Source: Phellopilus nigrolimitatus (taxonomy: Eukaryota; Basidiomycota; Agaricomycetes; Hymenochaetales; Hymenochaetaceae). From it: DNA of 64,000 nucleotides. Position 1 is the stretch's first letter, and every line of letters starts with the position of its first letter. The notes beneath the pieces are model-generated. The model saw only the letters and a list, made by a program, of their open reading frames with translations. It made no database searches and had not been told where the DNA came from. Where the stretch lies: contig JAJOHG010000029.1 of NCBI GenBank assembly GCA_021029095.1, positions 186,001-250,000 on the forward strand, given 5' to 3'. Positions 1-10,997 of the stretch are shown here, piece after piece. The translations under genes and the position numbers were made by a program.

Positions 1-355
1 CGAAGCCACCTATAGTTTGGCAGCTGTCAGCTAGTGGGAGCCCAAGAACCACAGGGTCGGCGGGGGCTAAGAGAAAGGTTTATCCTGCCAGGGGTAGACG
101 ATGTCGCTACGTTTTGGCTACTGGATGTTATCGAGTATGACAAACGGGCTGTCGAGGGACGTCGAATACAACAAGCGCTTTTAAGAAATTTCGAAGGTAG
201 TTACGGAGAGGAAATGAGTGAAAGGGGGCCACGAATCCAGAGACCTAAGTTCAATGCTGAGCCAAGGCCCAGAAGCTGGACTCCTTGAAACCGTGCGCCT
301 ATAGCGCAATTCTGCGCAAGCTAGCTGCCCCGAAGGCAAGGAAAGAGCAGCTCAC

Positions 356-808
356 CGTTATCGAGAGCCTCGATGGCTGCGAGCTCGTCGTGGCAGTCGT
401 CCATGAGCTGCGCGAGCTTCATGAGGCACTTGCCGCGCTCGTAGCCGGGCGTGTTCAGGCCCCACACCGTGTCGTACGCCTCGCGCGCGGCCTTCACAGC
501 GACGTCGACGTCCTTCGCCGTCCCGAGGGAGATCTTCGTCGTCAGCTTGCCCGTCGCTGCGGGCCTGCTCTCAGCCGCCGGTTGGACGTAGTCTCAGCGC
601 CGATAAGCACTCACCTGGATTGACAACACTAAAGAAGACAACCAATCTCAGCAGTGGCTCACGGAATGAGGAACGCGCAACAGACGCACTCGTGTGTTTT
701 TCCGTCGACGCCGTCGACGAACTTGCCGCCGATGTAGAGGCCGGTGTTGAAGGAGGTCTTTCCCTTGAAGACGGGCGTGTCGAACTCGTATGAGAAGGTC
801 TGGGGCAT
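356..808 (-). pseudogene. Aldehyde dehydrogenase, N-terminal fragment only
   Basis: Reading minus from the ATG at 808, three exons join cleanly. Exon 1 begins MPQTFSYEFDTPVFKGKTS and reaches LYIGGKFVDGVDGKTH. A 14-base exon adds DVVNP. Exon 3 gives ATGKLTTKISLGTAKDVDVA and ends in EALDNG at a good GTGAGC donor near 355. This is the start of the NAD(P)-dependent aldehyde dehydrogenase fold (about 500 residues in the family), which oxidises aldehydes to acids. Only about 105 residues are present. The 355 bases left in the window show no continuation with the conserved Asn, Glu or Cys catalytic segments, although introns elsewhere here are about 55 bp. Either the gene was cut by a rearrangement or insertion, or the last intron is unusually long and the rest lies outside. 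The family call is firm; the truncation is inferred. Confidence 0.75.
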
Positions 809-858
809 GGTGAGAAAGTGAGGAGGAATGGGAGGGAAAGAGTGTCGATATGCGCCTA

Positions 859-865
859 CTTATAG
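859..865 (-). promoter_or_regulatory. TATA box of the aldehyde dehydrogenase fragment
   Basis: Minus strand CTATAAG lies 51 bp upstream of the ATG at 808, at a usual fungal TATA-to-start distance. The promoter therefore looks intact although the coding region is cut short. Confidence 0.4.
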
Positions 866-1040
866 TCGCCTGGTATCTCGATACTGCGGGGTTCCGGGAT
901 GACAAAAGACAGTGAGAACCTGCGGGGTATTCTAGCGTCACATGAGAAGCTGCGAACGTTCGGAGCACAGAACGATCGCATGACCGTGGCGCGGACCACT
1001 GGGAACCAGTGTGATCAGCACGGCAGTGATCCGCTTTCAT

Positions 1041-2350
1041 CGAACCCCACGCCTAAGATTCAGAACCAAGCTTTGCCTTCATCTCCTAGGGCCTAGGCGT
1101 TACATAGTTTCCCTATTTTTGAACATCTTCGAAGGCTTTGTTGTCGAAATATGAAGTTATCAAAATCGCAACATTTGTAAACAGCTCGACTTAGGCTGAA
1201 TTTTGCGTTGATAAAGACCGACCCCATGGAGAAGAAGGATGTCTTCGAATCTTCGATATTCAAGCGACGGGCCGCCTCAAAGAGGAAGATGACGCGGAAG
1301 TTTTCGTAAGGACGATCCAAAGACCAATACAAATGCGGATAATAACGGAGTACCGAAATGCATTACGTCACTTTCTCACCATACAAAGAGTTTGTTCCGA
1401 CTCTAGATACCGATCTTCTGACCAGGATGCCTGTCTTGCCAAAAAAATTCTATTCCTACAACATTCCAGATAGATCTTGCTTAATAACCACTAAAGTGGA
1501 GTCGTAGACGGCAGGCTTCGCCAGCTACTTCCGTTGCAGCTCAATCACAGCATCTGTATCTCTACCTACCATCCTTTCTTTCTTATCTTTTTCTTCTACC
1601 AATAGGTGCCAGCTGATTTTTGTTGCGTGAATATTGATGCCGCTCACGCAGCAGACACACACACAGGCTAATCTATGTCAACCTGTATATTGTCTAATCA
1701 TAGTTGGCACCGGTTTTGCGTTTTGTATTTTTGAGCTTCTGCAGTGCATGTTTTCCTTCTGCTGCCACGCATGCCAAGTGAAATGCTTGGCAGCATGCAA
1801 GCTTACTTCAAGGAGAAGCTATCTCAGCGGGCGTCTTCCATGCTCGAGCATGAGACTGAGCCGGGGCCAAAGGGCAGAAACTGGTGGTACCAGGCCATGC
1901 GGTCGGAGACCTCTTGCAGGGCAAAAAGAGATTCATTCTAAGGTTGGCGCTGTCCCGGAGCAAACGGCGTCAGAGGAGAGATTGCGGCCGCTGTCATCAC
2001 GCTGCCTGAGTTGGGAGGTGTCCTGACATAAATTCTCCAGAGGGGAACAATCACACTCAGTTCATGTGTATGAGCGAACTGGTATTTCTTCGCACAGCGA
2101 AGATTCTTTGCATTACAATGACAATTAAATAAGGGCAGAATGAGACGGCAGAAATAAATAGAATAGGAGTGTATGTGTGTTTGATAGTCCTACACATCAT
2201 CTGCACAACTGTTATTACATTAGTGAGTAAGCGGACACAGGCCGTCATGGTGCGGCATGGGGAGAAATTCTCTCTGCCTCGATAAGCAGATACAAAATCA
2301 CTGAATGATCCTATGTAGCGACCTGGACAAAAAGTACATGCAAATGCTAC
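1041..2350. other. Intergenic, no supported gene
   Basis: Only short open frames without family motifs occur on both strands. The stretch separates the aldehyde dehydrogenase fragment from the 3' end of the Crinkler-kinase gene. I see no RNA gene or repeat here. Confidence 0.5.
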
Positions 2351-3773
2351 TTATCTACTTACTACATACATGGCAGAAACGGGGACAAAATGAGGCTCCG
2401 GGAAAGCATCAACCGTAGGACGGAACCTCTTCAAAGGTCTATTTCCCGTCTTCTCGTCTGCCATCTCCATCACGTTCTCTTCCGCTACCAACGTTTTACC
2501 CTCAGAGGCAGTTGCTTCATCATCTCTGTCCATTGTCCGAGCCTCTCGTTCACACCAGTCTCTCAGCTGAGGTCGTTCGTTGGGATCGTTGCTCAACAGC
2601 CTGGATGCGAACAGCTTCAGACCCTCGTCGTCTCCTTGATGCTCCTCCAGGAACGTCATGAAGACTACGCCGCAAGAGTATCGATCAGCCTTGATCGGAC
2701 TGTACTAGCGATCCTCATCATCCCTTTCGCCGATTTCGGGAGCCAACCACCCTTCGCTGCCGGTACAGCCCGTCACCTGCTCCTCTTCATCCTTCACCTG
2801 GACGGACACATCGAAATCAATGATCTTTACGACATAAGTGCTGGTATAGAGCAAATTCGCGGGCTTGATGTCCATATGCGCGATGCCGTGTTCGTGAAGG
2901 AAGGCGACGCCCAGTGCTACGTCACGACTGGCCCTAATGTATCGTCCGTGCAGCTTCCCTTCGGACCCAAGCAAGAGCGAATAGGCGACATTCCCGAGGA
3001 ACGGAAGTATGATGCACTTCCCAACGCTCGAGTCAACCACATCAATAAGATCGATGATGTTCTCGCAGCGAGGTTGTTCTTTCCGTAGTTTCTCGAGTAT
3101 CTCCAACTCTTTCGAATCTGCGCGCAGCCGCTTTGCAATGCAAGCCCCATCTCGTCCAGTCTGTCGAACCCCATAGATATTATCTCGTTGCTGGAAACAG
3201 ACATCAGTTGATAAGATGTGGTCTTTCTTTGAGCCATTAAACGCACTATGAACAATAGTGGTTCCTCCACTAGCTCGTAGCCTGCCGCGTTAAAAGGAGT
3301 GGCACTGCCCTGGGGAGTATCATGATCTTGGGATCCTATAGCTGAATGAACGATATGAGCAGATCATAAGAGCAAGAGTCGATGCGCAACGCACCGGTAA
3401 TCTGCACAATGAGCGTTTCATCGGAAGCGAGGCTGAGTTCTGCCACTGTGTCCCGTGGGTCGACGTGCTCGACATCGTTACTCTCTTCGGAGAAATTGAA
3501 ATTCTTAATGCCATTCTTCAAAACTTCAGTCCTCCCTTTGCCTATGTTCCTGTCCTTACACCTCCACACGATGAGTTGCGCTGCATCAACTTTGCCGAGG
3601 ACGTTCGGGTTGCGGTCCTTGACCTTGTGCTTCAAGGCGGAAACAGTGGAATCGTGAGGCACATGCACTCTGCCTGACTCTCCGAGTGGCTTCTTTTTGT
3701 GGTCGATGAGAAGATACCAGACCTCCTTCGGTAGGTGAAAGCGTCACGTGACTAACACGTGCAGTCCCGCCAT
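2351..3773 (-). pseudogene. Crinkler-N-terminus / protein kinase fusion with in-frame stop
   Basis: The N-terminal part (3405-3730) has the features of the Crinkler N-terminal ubiquitin-like domain: VPHDSTVSALK, KVDAAQLIVWRCKD, then VDPRDTVAEL and ETLIVQITG. After an intron (donor GTGCGT near 3400, acceptor near 3340) a linker leads into a kinase domain. Visible motifs are a beta-3 lysine in CIAKRL, HMDIKPANLL for the catalytic loop (HMD in place of HRD), IDFDVS for the DFG position (DFD) and WLAPEI for APE. The next residues should read straight into YSPIKADRYSCG, but codon 2705-2707 is TAG. There is no room for an intron around it. After the stop the frame stays open to 2351, with a C-lobe segment and a basic tail (PLKRFRPT). 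The start is uncertain: ATG at 3773 needs an unusually short intron to reach the Crinkler frame. A transposon begins 19 bp upstream. The stop probably makes this a pseudogene; a truncated kinase is possible. Confidence 0.7.
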
Positions 3774-3791
3774 GGAACTGTTCGGTGTTCC

Positions 3792-4478
3792 TGAGGGGAG
3801 GCAATCCCTGCCAAAAGAGTGTGTATTTGTAGTTGCTTACACACTTACCACAAATGGAAATTTTGCGACTCCTGAATGAAAGACAAGTTACAGAACAATA
3901 TTTTGAGCTCAATTCTCCACCGTTTGGCAGAATTTAAGCTGGAAAGTACTCGGATGATATGGGGCTGGGAGTTCTCTGTTGTCGATTTTTTAATTTCTCC
4001 CTCAAAGTGTCAGAACAACCATGTGAGACCACTGTTCTGACACTTTGAGGGAGAAATTAAAAAATCGACAACAGAGAACTCCCAGCCCCATATCATCCGA
4101 GTACTTTCCAGCTTAAATCATGCCAAACGGTGGAGAATTGAGCTCAAAATATTGTTCTGCGCATTTGCATGTACGCGGCCATTTCTGCATGCGCTGAGGT
4201 CACGTGACCGCCGAAAACGCGCTCACCTCTTGCTCTTTTCTTTGCTACAAATCTTTTTTCATTAAAAATCCACATGAGTTAAAATATATATTGTAAGTAT
4301 AGTCTTAAAATATGGTTTTACGATTTTTTGTCAAAGAAATTCAGCACGGAGTGGCTGGATTGTGTCAAGTTGGCCATCTGTAAACCTTCGCCACCAAAAT
4401 GTCTTAAATTGGCAAGTGCCGATCATTTGTCAGATTACAAAGCGTGCACACTCTTTTGGCAGGCGTTGCCTCCCCTCA
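3792..4478. mobile_element. Palindromic TIR element (MITE-like), copy 1
   Basis: A 687-bp element bounded by TGAGGGGAGGCAA at the left and its inverse TTGCCTCCCCTCA at the right. The inverted ends continue for about 31 bp with a few mismatches. It is flanked by a direct repeat GTGTTCC(T) at 3785-3792 and 4479-4486, which fits a 7-8 bp target-site duplication as made by hAT-type transposases. There is no transposase frame inside, so it is non-autonomous. A second copy lies at 56318-57006 with the same ends. Superfamily assignment is inferred from the duplication length only. Confidence 0.8.
3891..4159. repeat. Near-perfect 127-nt inverted repeat (hairpin) inside copy 1
   Basis: Left arm 3891-4017 and right arm 4033-4159 are reverse complements apart from about two mismatches near 3929-3932. 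They are separated by a 15-nt loop. A transcript across this would fold into a long hairpin. The arms differ from those of copy 2 in their middle part, yet within each copy they match each other. Confidence 0.85.
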
Positions 4479-5556
4479 GTGTTCCTCGTTTCGGGCGAAC
4501 CTCGTGCCTTCTATAGCCGGGCGGGGGTTGCCCACAGTCTCCGCCTCTAGTTTGGGCTCTTCCTGACGGAGTATGCAATCCGCCAGGCCATCGTTTGGCA
4601 CTGTCTTACTTTCTGTTTTGTGTTTGTTTCTCATTGCCATGACTTATCCTTGACTCTCGAACCCCTTACGTCTCACTGTTCTTCCGAGATCCCATATTCT
4701 GACTCTTGCGTGCTTCAATCTCTCTCACTTCCTCGTCGGGAAATGCCTCCTCTTCCAAGGCCTCCGACCTTCGCGTCTGGCTCGGGCTCGAGCTTATCCT
4801 CCAGCTCAACCTCGACCTCTTCCTCTGCCGCAGGCGCGCACGTCGCGTCCATGGGCGTCGGCATATTTGGTGCACTCATCGGCACGCTCCCCATCTAAGT
4901 TCTCTTTCTTTTATCAAGAAAAGGCTCTCCTTGAGCGATTCGACTCTTTACGCTCCTGATGTCTTCTCACGTATGACGCCCGTTACTTCTTTCACGCCTG
5001 GAACTTTGTCCGACCATCGACGACAACTCGAGCGCCGTCGCCGCGTCGGCCAATCCGCAATCGGATGAAGGCGAGGAGAAGCAGACGATAGACAATGCGA
5101 CGCGTGGATGCCGAGAAGGCGGGCGGATGCCCTCGAGAGGCTAGCGTGTGTCCTTTCTTTTTTTCTTCGAGTTCAAAAGTTGCTTATCTGCTAACGAAGC
5201 GCTATTGTATAACAGGCGTCACAATTGATCCTCAGGAAAAATGGTAGGCAGGGGCAGCGAATACATACAATGGCAAATGGTATAAATGCACGCACTTGGG
5301 TGAGAAAACAGGCCGGCCAATATATGCCATGGAGGAAAATGGGGTCCGCACCGAAAGAAAGCGGACGGGTCCGTTCCGCAAAGCGATTTTTTTAAAAACA
5401 AAAGAGCTCACATATGCCTGAGCGGCGCGCTGTAATCTATAATGCAGTGAACGCGAAACTCAGCGATAACTTAAGTCGGAGTCGGGGGTTTTCCAGCATT
5501 ATTATAAAAAATATAGCCTACATACATTACTGAAAACCTAACAAATGCTGCGTGCA
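4479..5556. other. Intergenic; possible small serine-rich ORF, not assigned
   Basis: A plus-strand frame at 4743-4898 would encode a short peptide starting MPPLPRPPTFASGSGSS, serine-rich and ending in a hydrophobic stretch GIFGALIGTLPI. It has no family signature I recognise and no clear splice partner, so I do not call it a gene. The rest up to the MRH4 stop shows nothing specific. Confidence 0.35.
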
Positions 5557-7666
5557 TTATCTCTGCACGAGTGCGCGGACCTTGTTCTTGACTTCCATGT
5601 CCAGCCCCGAGCCGCGGCCCTTGAGCTTCCCGAACACGACGACCTTGCCCTGCTGGCCCGCGCGCCCGGAGCGCCCCGCACGGTGCAGGAAGTCGACCAT
5701 GTTGCGCGGCGAGTCCACGATGAACACGTGCTGCACGTCCGCCGCGAAGTCGAGCCCGCGCGAGAGCAGCGACGTCGTGATCAGCACGCGCGGCGCGTCC
5801 TTCTCGTCGCCCTCAGCGTCGGACCCCTTCACGAACCCCGCGAGGTGCCGGTTCGAGCCGCGCAGCCGCGCCGCGCCCGTGCTCGTGAGCGCGACGTTCG
5901 CGATCCCGCGCGCGGAGAGGTGCGCGCCGAGCGCGTCCGCCGCGGTCGAACGGTTGCAGAACACGAGCACGCGCGAACGCGCGACGCGCCCCGTCGCGGC
6001 GTCCGGCCCGCGCAGCGCGTCCTCCGCCCACACGCGCCGCAGCCGCCGCTCGACGTCCGCGAGGCGGTTCCCGCCCGTCCACCCGACGTGCTCCGTGTGC
6101 AGCGTCACGGGCAGCCGGTGCAGCTGCGGCGAGGCGAGCCGCGTGAGCGCCGGGTGGTGCTTGGTGAGGTACGAGGAGAGCGAGGCGGGGATGGTTGCGG
6201 AGGTAAGGATGAGGTGGAACGGGTAGTCGATGTTTTGGGCGTGCGCGGGGACTGGATGCCCGCGGGCCTCGCTGATGTCGGCTAGGAGGCTGAGCGTCGT
6301 CTCCCTGAAGTCGGGGTCTGTGAAGGAAGATAAATGAGTTTTAAGCCTGTACAGAAATATGCTTTCGACTCACCGAAGAGGACGTCCGCTTCGTCAACCA
6401 CGACGCACTCCACCCGCTTCAGCCCCATCTCCGGCTTCCCCGGCCTGAACTCTCTTTCGAACCTGCTGTCTTCCTTCCCCACCTTGTCCCAGCCCCACCC
6501 GCGCACCATCTCGAGCGCCTTTACGGGCGTGCTCGCTAGCACGTCCACGGGGCGCGCGCCCGCCATCGCATCCGTGCGCACCTCGAGGTGGCCCGCGGCG
6601 CCCTGCCCGAGCGCGTCGACGACGTGCTTCATCTGGCGCGCGCTCCCCCCACCGGCGCTCATGCGCCCGCCCGCGGTGCTCGGGACGTTCGCGCGCGACA
6701 CGCACAGCACGCGCAGCTTCGCGCGGTGCACGAGCGCCTTCGCGAACGCGGACAGCTGGCGCGTGAGCTCGTGTGTCGGCGCGAGCACGAGCGCGCGGGG
6801 GTTCACCGCGAGGCGGGAGGGCGGGTCGGCTGCGCTGGTCTCGGTCTCCTTGAGGTATTGCAGGAGCGGGAGGAGGTACGCGATGGACTTGCCGGAGCCT
6901 GTCTCGGAGGCCAGGAGGAACGCCTTCCAGTGTTCTGGATGCCTGGACAGGGAGAAGAGGCGTTTCAGCGCGAGCGCCTGGATAGGCGTGGGCTTTGCGT
7001 CGGGGCCGAGCACGTCGCTCACGGACTGCGCGAATGTCGGAAGGAGGGGAGGGGAAGTGAAGGCGTCGGGCAGCTTTTCCGCGACCTGCGGTAACGAGCG
7101 ATCGAATTCCTCGTCGAGAAGCGCTTCAACAGACGCCTTCTTCTCTGCAGCGACTACATGTGGTTCAGGCGCCTGTAGGCAAATTGGGGAACAAGATGAC
7201 AGTTAATTATGAGGAATCTTACCTTCGCGTGAGCAGGAGGTTCGTGTTCAGTATTTTTCGATACTGAGGCGCCATCCTGTTTTTTCGCATCCGTTGTCCT
7301 AAACGGCTTCCTTGCCACTTCGTACTTTGCATCAGACCCTTTGGGTTTGAGATCTCTGACGAGACGCGTTCTTGAGGTCGAGTCTGGCATGCACAAGTAA
7401 ATGAGCACGGTATCTCAGTAGATGAATAAGTAATACGCACTGAACTGGGACCTTGACAATCCCTTCGGGCTACCACGACCGCGGCCTCGGCCTCGTGAAG
7501 GCCTTGCTGGTGGCCGTCCCTTCCCTTTCAGCGTTGCTGACGTCGATGCCGAGGAGTGAAACCCGAGCGCGCATTGCAGACGCTCGCGAGCACACGCTGC
7601 AGCGAAATAATTTCCAGAGTTCGTGGAGACTGTTCCGAGCAGCGCAGATGGCAGCCGCAGAGACAT
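5557..7666 (-). CDS. MRH4: Mitochondrial DEAD-box RNA helicase, MRH4-like
   Basis: ATP-dependent RNA helicase of about 640 residues in at least four exons; yeast Mrh4 acts in mitochondrial large-subunit rRNA and ribosome assembly. The N-terminus MSLRLPSALLGTVSTNSG is basic and hydroxylated without acids, as expected of a mitochondrial presequence, and is followed by an RGRGRGRG tract. Helicase motifs run in order: Q-motif region PTPIQALALKRL, motif I ASETGSGKS, Ia LAPTHELTRQ, motif II VVDEADVLFG (the DEADVLF form of the Mrh4 group), III LTSATI, IV SRVLVFCNRS, V LLSRGLDF and VI HRAGRSGRAG. One intron splits motif II from DPDFRETTLS. The start is the first ATG of the presequence frame. It is transcribed away from LSM6 across a 200-bp shared upstream region. 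No defect is seen. Confidence 0.88.
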
Positions 7667-7866
7667 CCGAAGTCACTTTTCGTTGAGCACGACTAGCGGC
7701 AATGCGCTTCTTTTCGTCGTCGTCGGCGGCGGCGGTGAGAAAATCGGAAGGAATTTAGCAAGAAAATTGGAATCTTTGACGTGACCGCAGACTCGGTCAC
7801 GTCGCGCGTGGTCGGCGCGGTCGCCGTTTCACGGCGTCCGACGAACGCTTTTCCTCACTTATCGCA
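7667..7866. promoter_or_regulatory. Shared bidirectional upstream region of MRH4 and LSM6
   Basis: The two start codons, at 7666 (minus) and 7867 (plus), are only 200 bp apart, so both promoters must lie here. No TATA box stands out, which is common for housekeeping genes. The regulatory role is inferred from the layout. Confidence 0.5.
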
Positions 7867-8300
7867 ATGGCCGACGAAGGCACCCCGCCACCGCCGCCCC
7901 CAGAGCCGTCTGGCGGTCCGCCCGAATCTCCTGAGCCGCCCACGGGTTCTCCAACAGACTTTTTGAAGGGCGTCGTCGGCAAGCGCGTCATCGTGCGCCT
8001 GACATCCGGAGTCGACTATCGAGGTGCGTCGTGTCCATCAGTATAAATATGTATCTTTGAGTTTTTGACGTATTTGTGCTCAGGCGTACTGTCGTGTCTT
8101 GATGGCTATATGAACATCGCGCTCGAGCAGACGGAGGAACATGTGAATGGGCGGGTGACGAACCGCTACGGGGACGCGTTTATTAGAGGAAATAATGGTG
8201 AGTCGCAATTTGCATGCGTTTTAGTATCTATTATTGAAATTATGTATTTCTCTGGCTCTTTTCTGTAGTACTGTATATTTCGGCCGCAGAGGCGCTCTGA
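7867..8300 (+). CDS. LSM6: U6 snRNA-associated Sm-like protein LSm6
   Basis: Three exons (7867-8023, 8084-8197, 8279-8300) with clean GT..AG joins. The Sm1 motif is PTDFLKGVVGKRVIVRLTSG followed by VDYRGVLSCLDGYMNIAL. The Sm2 motif is YGDAFIRGNNVLYIS. LSm6 is a subunit of the Lsm2-8 ring that binds the 3' U-tract of U6 snRNA in the nucleus and of the Lsm1-7 ring in cytoplasmic mRNA decapping. The N-terminus carries a proline-rich extension of about 25 residues (GTPPPPPPEPSGG) before the Sm fold, longer than in yeast and animal LSm6. The match through the Sm core is nearly residue for residue, so the assignment to LSm6 rather than another Sm paralogue is firm. Confidence 0.93.
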
Positions 8301-8907
8301 ATGATGCTTGTCTGCGCAGCTACAAGCCTGACGACCATTCATCCTTGACACCGGGCTTTTGACCCATTCAAAATTGCCATAGCTTTTCTGTGACTGCTGC
8401 TCGAGCGCACCGAGTCGGTCTTTCTGGTACTCTCAGACGATGCTTTGTGAACTGTATCTACCCTAGGCGAGCGGGACTAGATGTTTCATGTGTATAACAG
8501 CCTGCAATTGAGAACCGTTTTCATGTCGATTGGATGCTAGCCTCCTCGAAACCTCAATTACTATGTACGTGTCTAGTGAGGTCTTGGAATTTTGCGATCG
8601 TTCTCAGAAGTTTATGTGCCCAAAGTACGCATTGCCTTCCTCAGTCGATGATGTACATGCTGATAATAATATCCCAAAAATATAGTCCGCATGTCCAAGA
8701 AATATTACGAAGTATGAAAGAAAATAAGGCCGATAGATGAGTGAAGGACGACATTAGCAAAACAGGGTTAATAACAATTGTCCGTGATGAGATTTGTGTC
8801 GAAGACGGCACTAAATGAAACTAAAGTATGAATAGGTAAGTGTTCATGATAAAAGTGAAGTGAGAGTGTGTGAAATGAGTCCGCATTGAAATCATCATTA
8901 GTTTTTT
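8301..8907. other. Intergenic between convergent LSM6 and GMC gene 3' ends
   Basis: About 600 bp holding the 3' untranslated regions of two convergent genes. No open frame or repeat here is convincing. Confidence 0.5.
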
Positions 8908-10997
8908 CTAAACCCCAGATTTGATGATATCCGCCGCCTTCTCCGCAATACCGTACAGCGGGCTGCTCAAATGTGCGCTGATCAAGATAGGGAGCACGCT
9001 CGCGTCGATGACGCGCAGATTCTTCGTATCATACACGCGCAGCTTTGCATCGACGACGCCGCCCAGGTCGCGGCGCATCAGCGCCGCCGTACCGATCGGA
9101 TGCGAGACTGCGGAGAAGCCGTTCGGGGAGGGCGCCTGGATCCACTTGTGCCACGCCGCGTCGCTCCCGCCGAAGCCGTTGTCGTCGGGCACGACGCCCG
9201 TGCCCGGCGTCGCCTCTCCCGACGAGATGCTGGAATACGCTTGCCCGTTGAGCACGTTGCGCGCGAGCCGCGCGCCCGCGGTCTGCACGGCCAGGTCGAG
9301 GTCGACGCTGAAATAGTTCACGATGACCTTGGGCAGGGTGAAGACGTCTGTGCTCGTGATGGTGACATTTCCGCGGCTGAAGGGGAGGAGCTGCCACATG
9401 TCAATCCCGATAGCACTGCAATAACAATATCAGAACGGACGCTATAGACGGTACGCGTGTGATCAACTTACTCAGGGAAGCCGGTGTCAGCAAATAGCTC
9501 GACGACGGGGACTGGATAAGGATCAGTCAATCTATGGCTTGGCGAGTGCACGGAGAAGACGGCGTACCGTTGTCGTTGACGATCAAACCGGCCTGAATGC
9601 CAAAGATGGTTGTGAGCGCATCGGCGCTCAAGCCGTTCACCGCTTGGTTCTGTGCCCAGGCTGGATGCATCGCCATGATATGACTGGACATCTGGTCCGC
9701 CGTCACGCTCCCGTTCGAGCCGCCGCCAATCGCAAAGAGCTCCTTGAGGGATGGATACGCGATGCAGTCCGAGGGCCCGCTGCCGTCACTGTTAAACGAA
9801 GACTGTGCAGAGTGTCCTACCGAGTTCATCGTCTGTTCCTGTAAGTTGCGCCCGACAGTCGGGAGGTTGACCTTCACATCGATGCCAAGCGGTGTGAGAA
9901 TGGACGGGTCGCCCACACCGGAGAGCTGAAGCAGCTGCGGCGAGCCGATCGCGCCCGCTGCAAGGATAACCTCCTTTGATGCGCTCGCTGTGAAGGTGTC
10001 GCCGCTGTTATCCGATTTCTTGAACTGCACGCCCGTCGCGGTGACGCTCGGCGCGCTCCCGGAGAGAAGAATCTTCGTGACTTGGTAGTTTATAAGCGTG
10101 AGCCATCCGGGGCGGTCGTTTTCGACGGGCGTGAGGTAAGCGTCCGCGGCCGACGAGCGGTGGTCGTCGTCTTGCCAATTGATGTTGTTTGGCGTGTAGC
10201 TCACACAGTTGCCGTTCCCGCCGTTGAGGTCCGCACATAACGCGATGCCCGTAGCATTTTGTATGGCGCTGGCGAACGCGGGCTGCTGCGGGCCGCCGTA
10301 CATCAGATCTGGGAAGGTGACCTGCACGGGTCCGGAGGTCCCGTGATAGGACGCGATGCTGTTCGCCCCCTTGGCCTTCTGCTGGGCGTTAGGCGCGGAA
10401 AAGGTCTCGGCCTGGAAGAGACATGTAAGATACTTTAATTTGAAGAGTAGGGAGAGACCCTTACCTTTTTCATGTACGAGAACAGGGAGTCGAAGTTCCA
10501 GTTCATATCGGCGTCACTGGTCTCGAGGAGTTGCGAGAGAGCGTCATATTGTTCCTTCGAACCACGAGTCCATGCAGCGCCGTTGATGGAGGTACTACCG
10601 CCGAGCGTCCTACCACTGAAAGCAAATATGAACGAGTTAACTACTTGCAAGACTAAAAAAATTTCCTGGCTCACCCCTTGATGGCCTTGCCCTGATCCGT
10701 CTGCCATTGATACTCCAGACTTGTGCCAGAGGCCTTCCCGTAGTTTGCAACATCGTAGACATTTGGATTGGTACGATCGTCGTTACCGGCCTCGACAAGG
10801 AGGATAGTCACTGAAGAGTTCTCCGCGAGACGTGCGGCGACGGTGGTCCCTGCAAGACCGGCGCCGACGATAATGTAGTCGAAGGTCTGGCCGCTCGCGG
10901 TGCTCGGATCCGAGCTGATGCCCGACGCACGCTTGTGTAGTGCCGGGGAGCCAGCAGCGAGGAGAGGAAGGACCAGGAGGAACGCCTGGGAGAGCAT
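8908..10997 (-). CDS. Secreted GMC oxidoreductase (glucose oxidase / aryl-alcohol oxidase-like)
   Basis: FAD-dependent flavoenzyme of about 600 residues. The chosen start, [20 protein letters not shown], is a classic signal peptide; an upstream in-frame ATG at 11039 would bury it. The FAD dinucleotide motif is [18 protein letters not shown], with the distal acid in LLVEAGN. The GMC signature 1 region is [17 protein letters not shown], spliced after KAIKG. Signature 2 is [17 protein letters not shown], followed by VGRNLQEQ. The C-terminal domain has the catalytic pair: His in [13 protein letters not shown] and His in [20 protein letters not shown]. Such AA3 enzymes oxidise sugars or alcohols outside the cell and supply hydrogen peroxide to lignocellulose-degrading peroxidases. 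The exact substrate cannot be read from the sequence. At least five short introns interrupt the gene. No frameshift is seen. Confidence 0.87.

Noticed and set aside
1634..2026. 130-codon plus-strand frame with a hydrophobic, Cys-rich start
   Set aside because: Composition changes abruptly, there is no recognised domain and no splice or promoter support.
5545..6285. Plus-strand frames of 246 and 224 codons
   Set aside because: They are shadows of the MRH4 C-terminal helicase domain; the composition is extreme in Arg and has no motif.
6334..7206. 290-codon plus-strand open frame
   Set aside because: It lies over the MRH4 helicase exons, whose motifs are unmistakable on the minus strand. It is a shadow frame.
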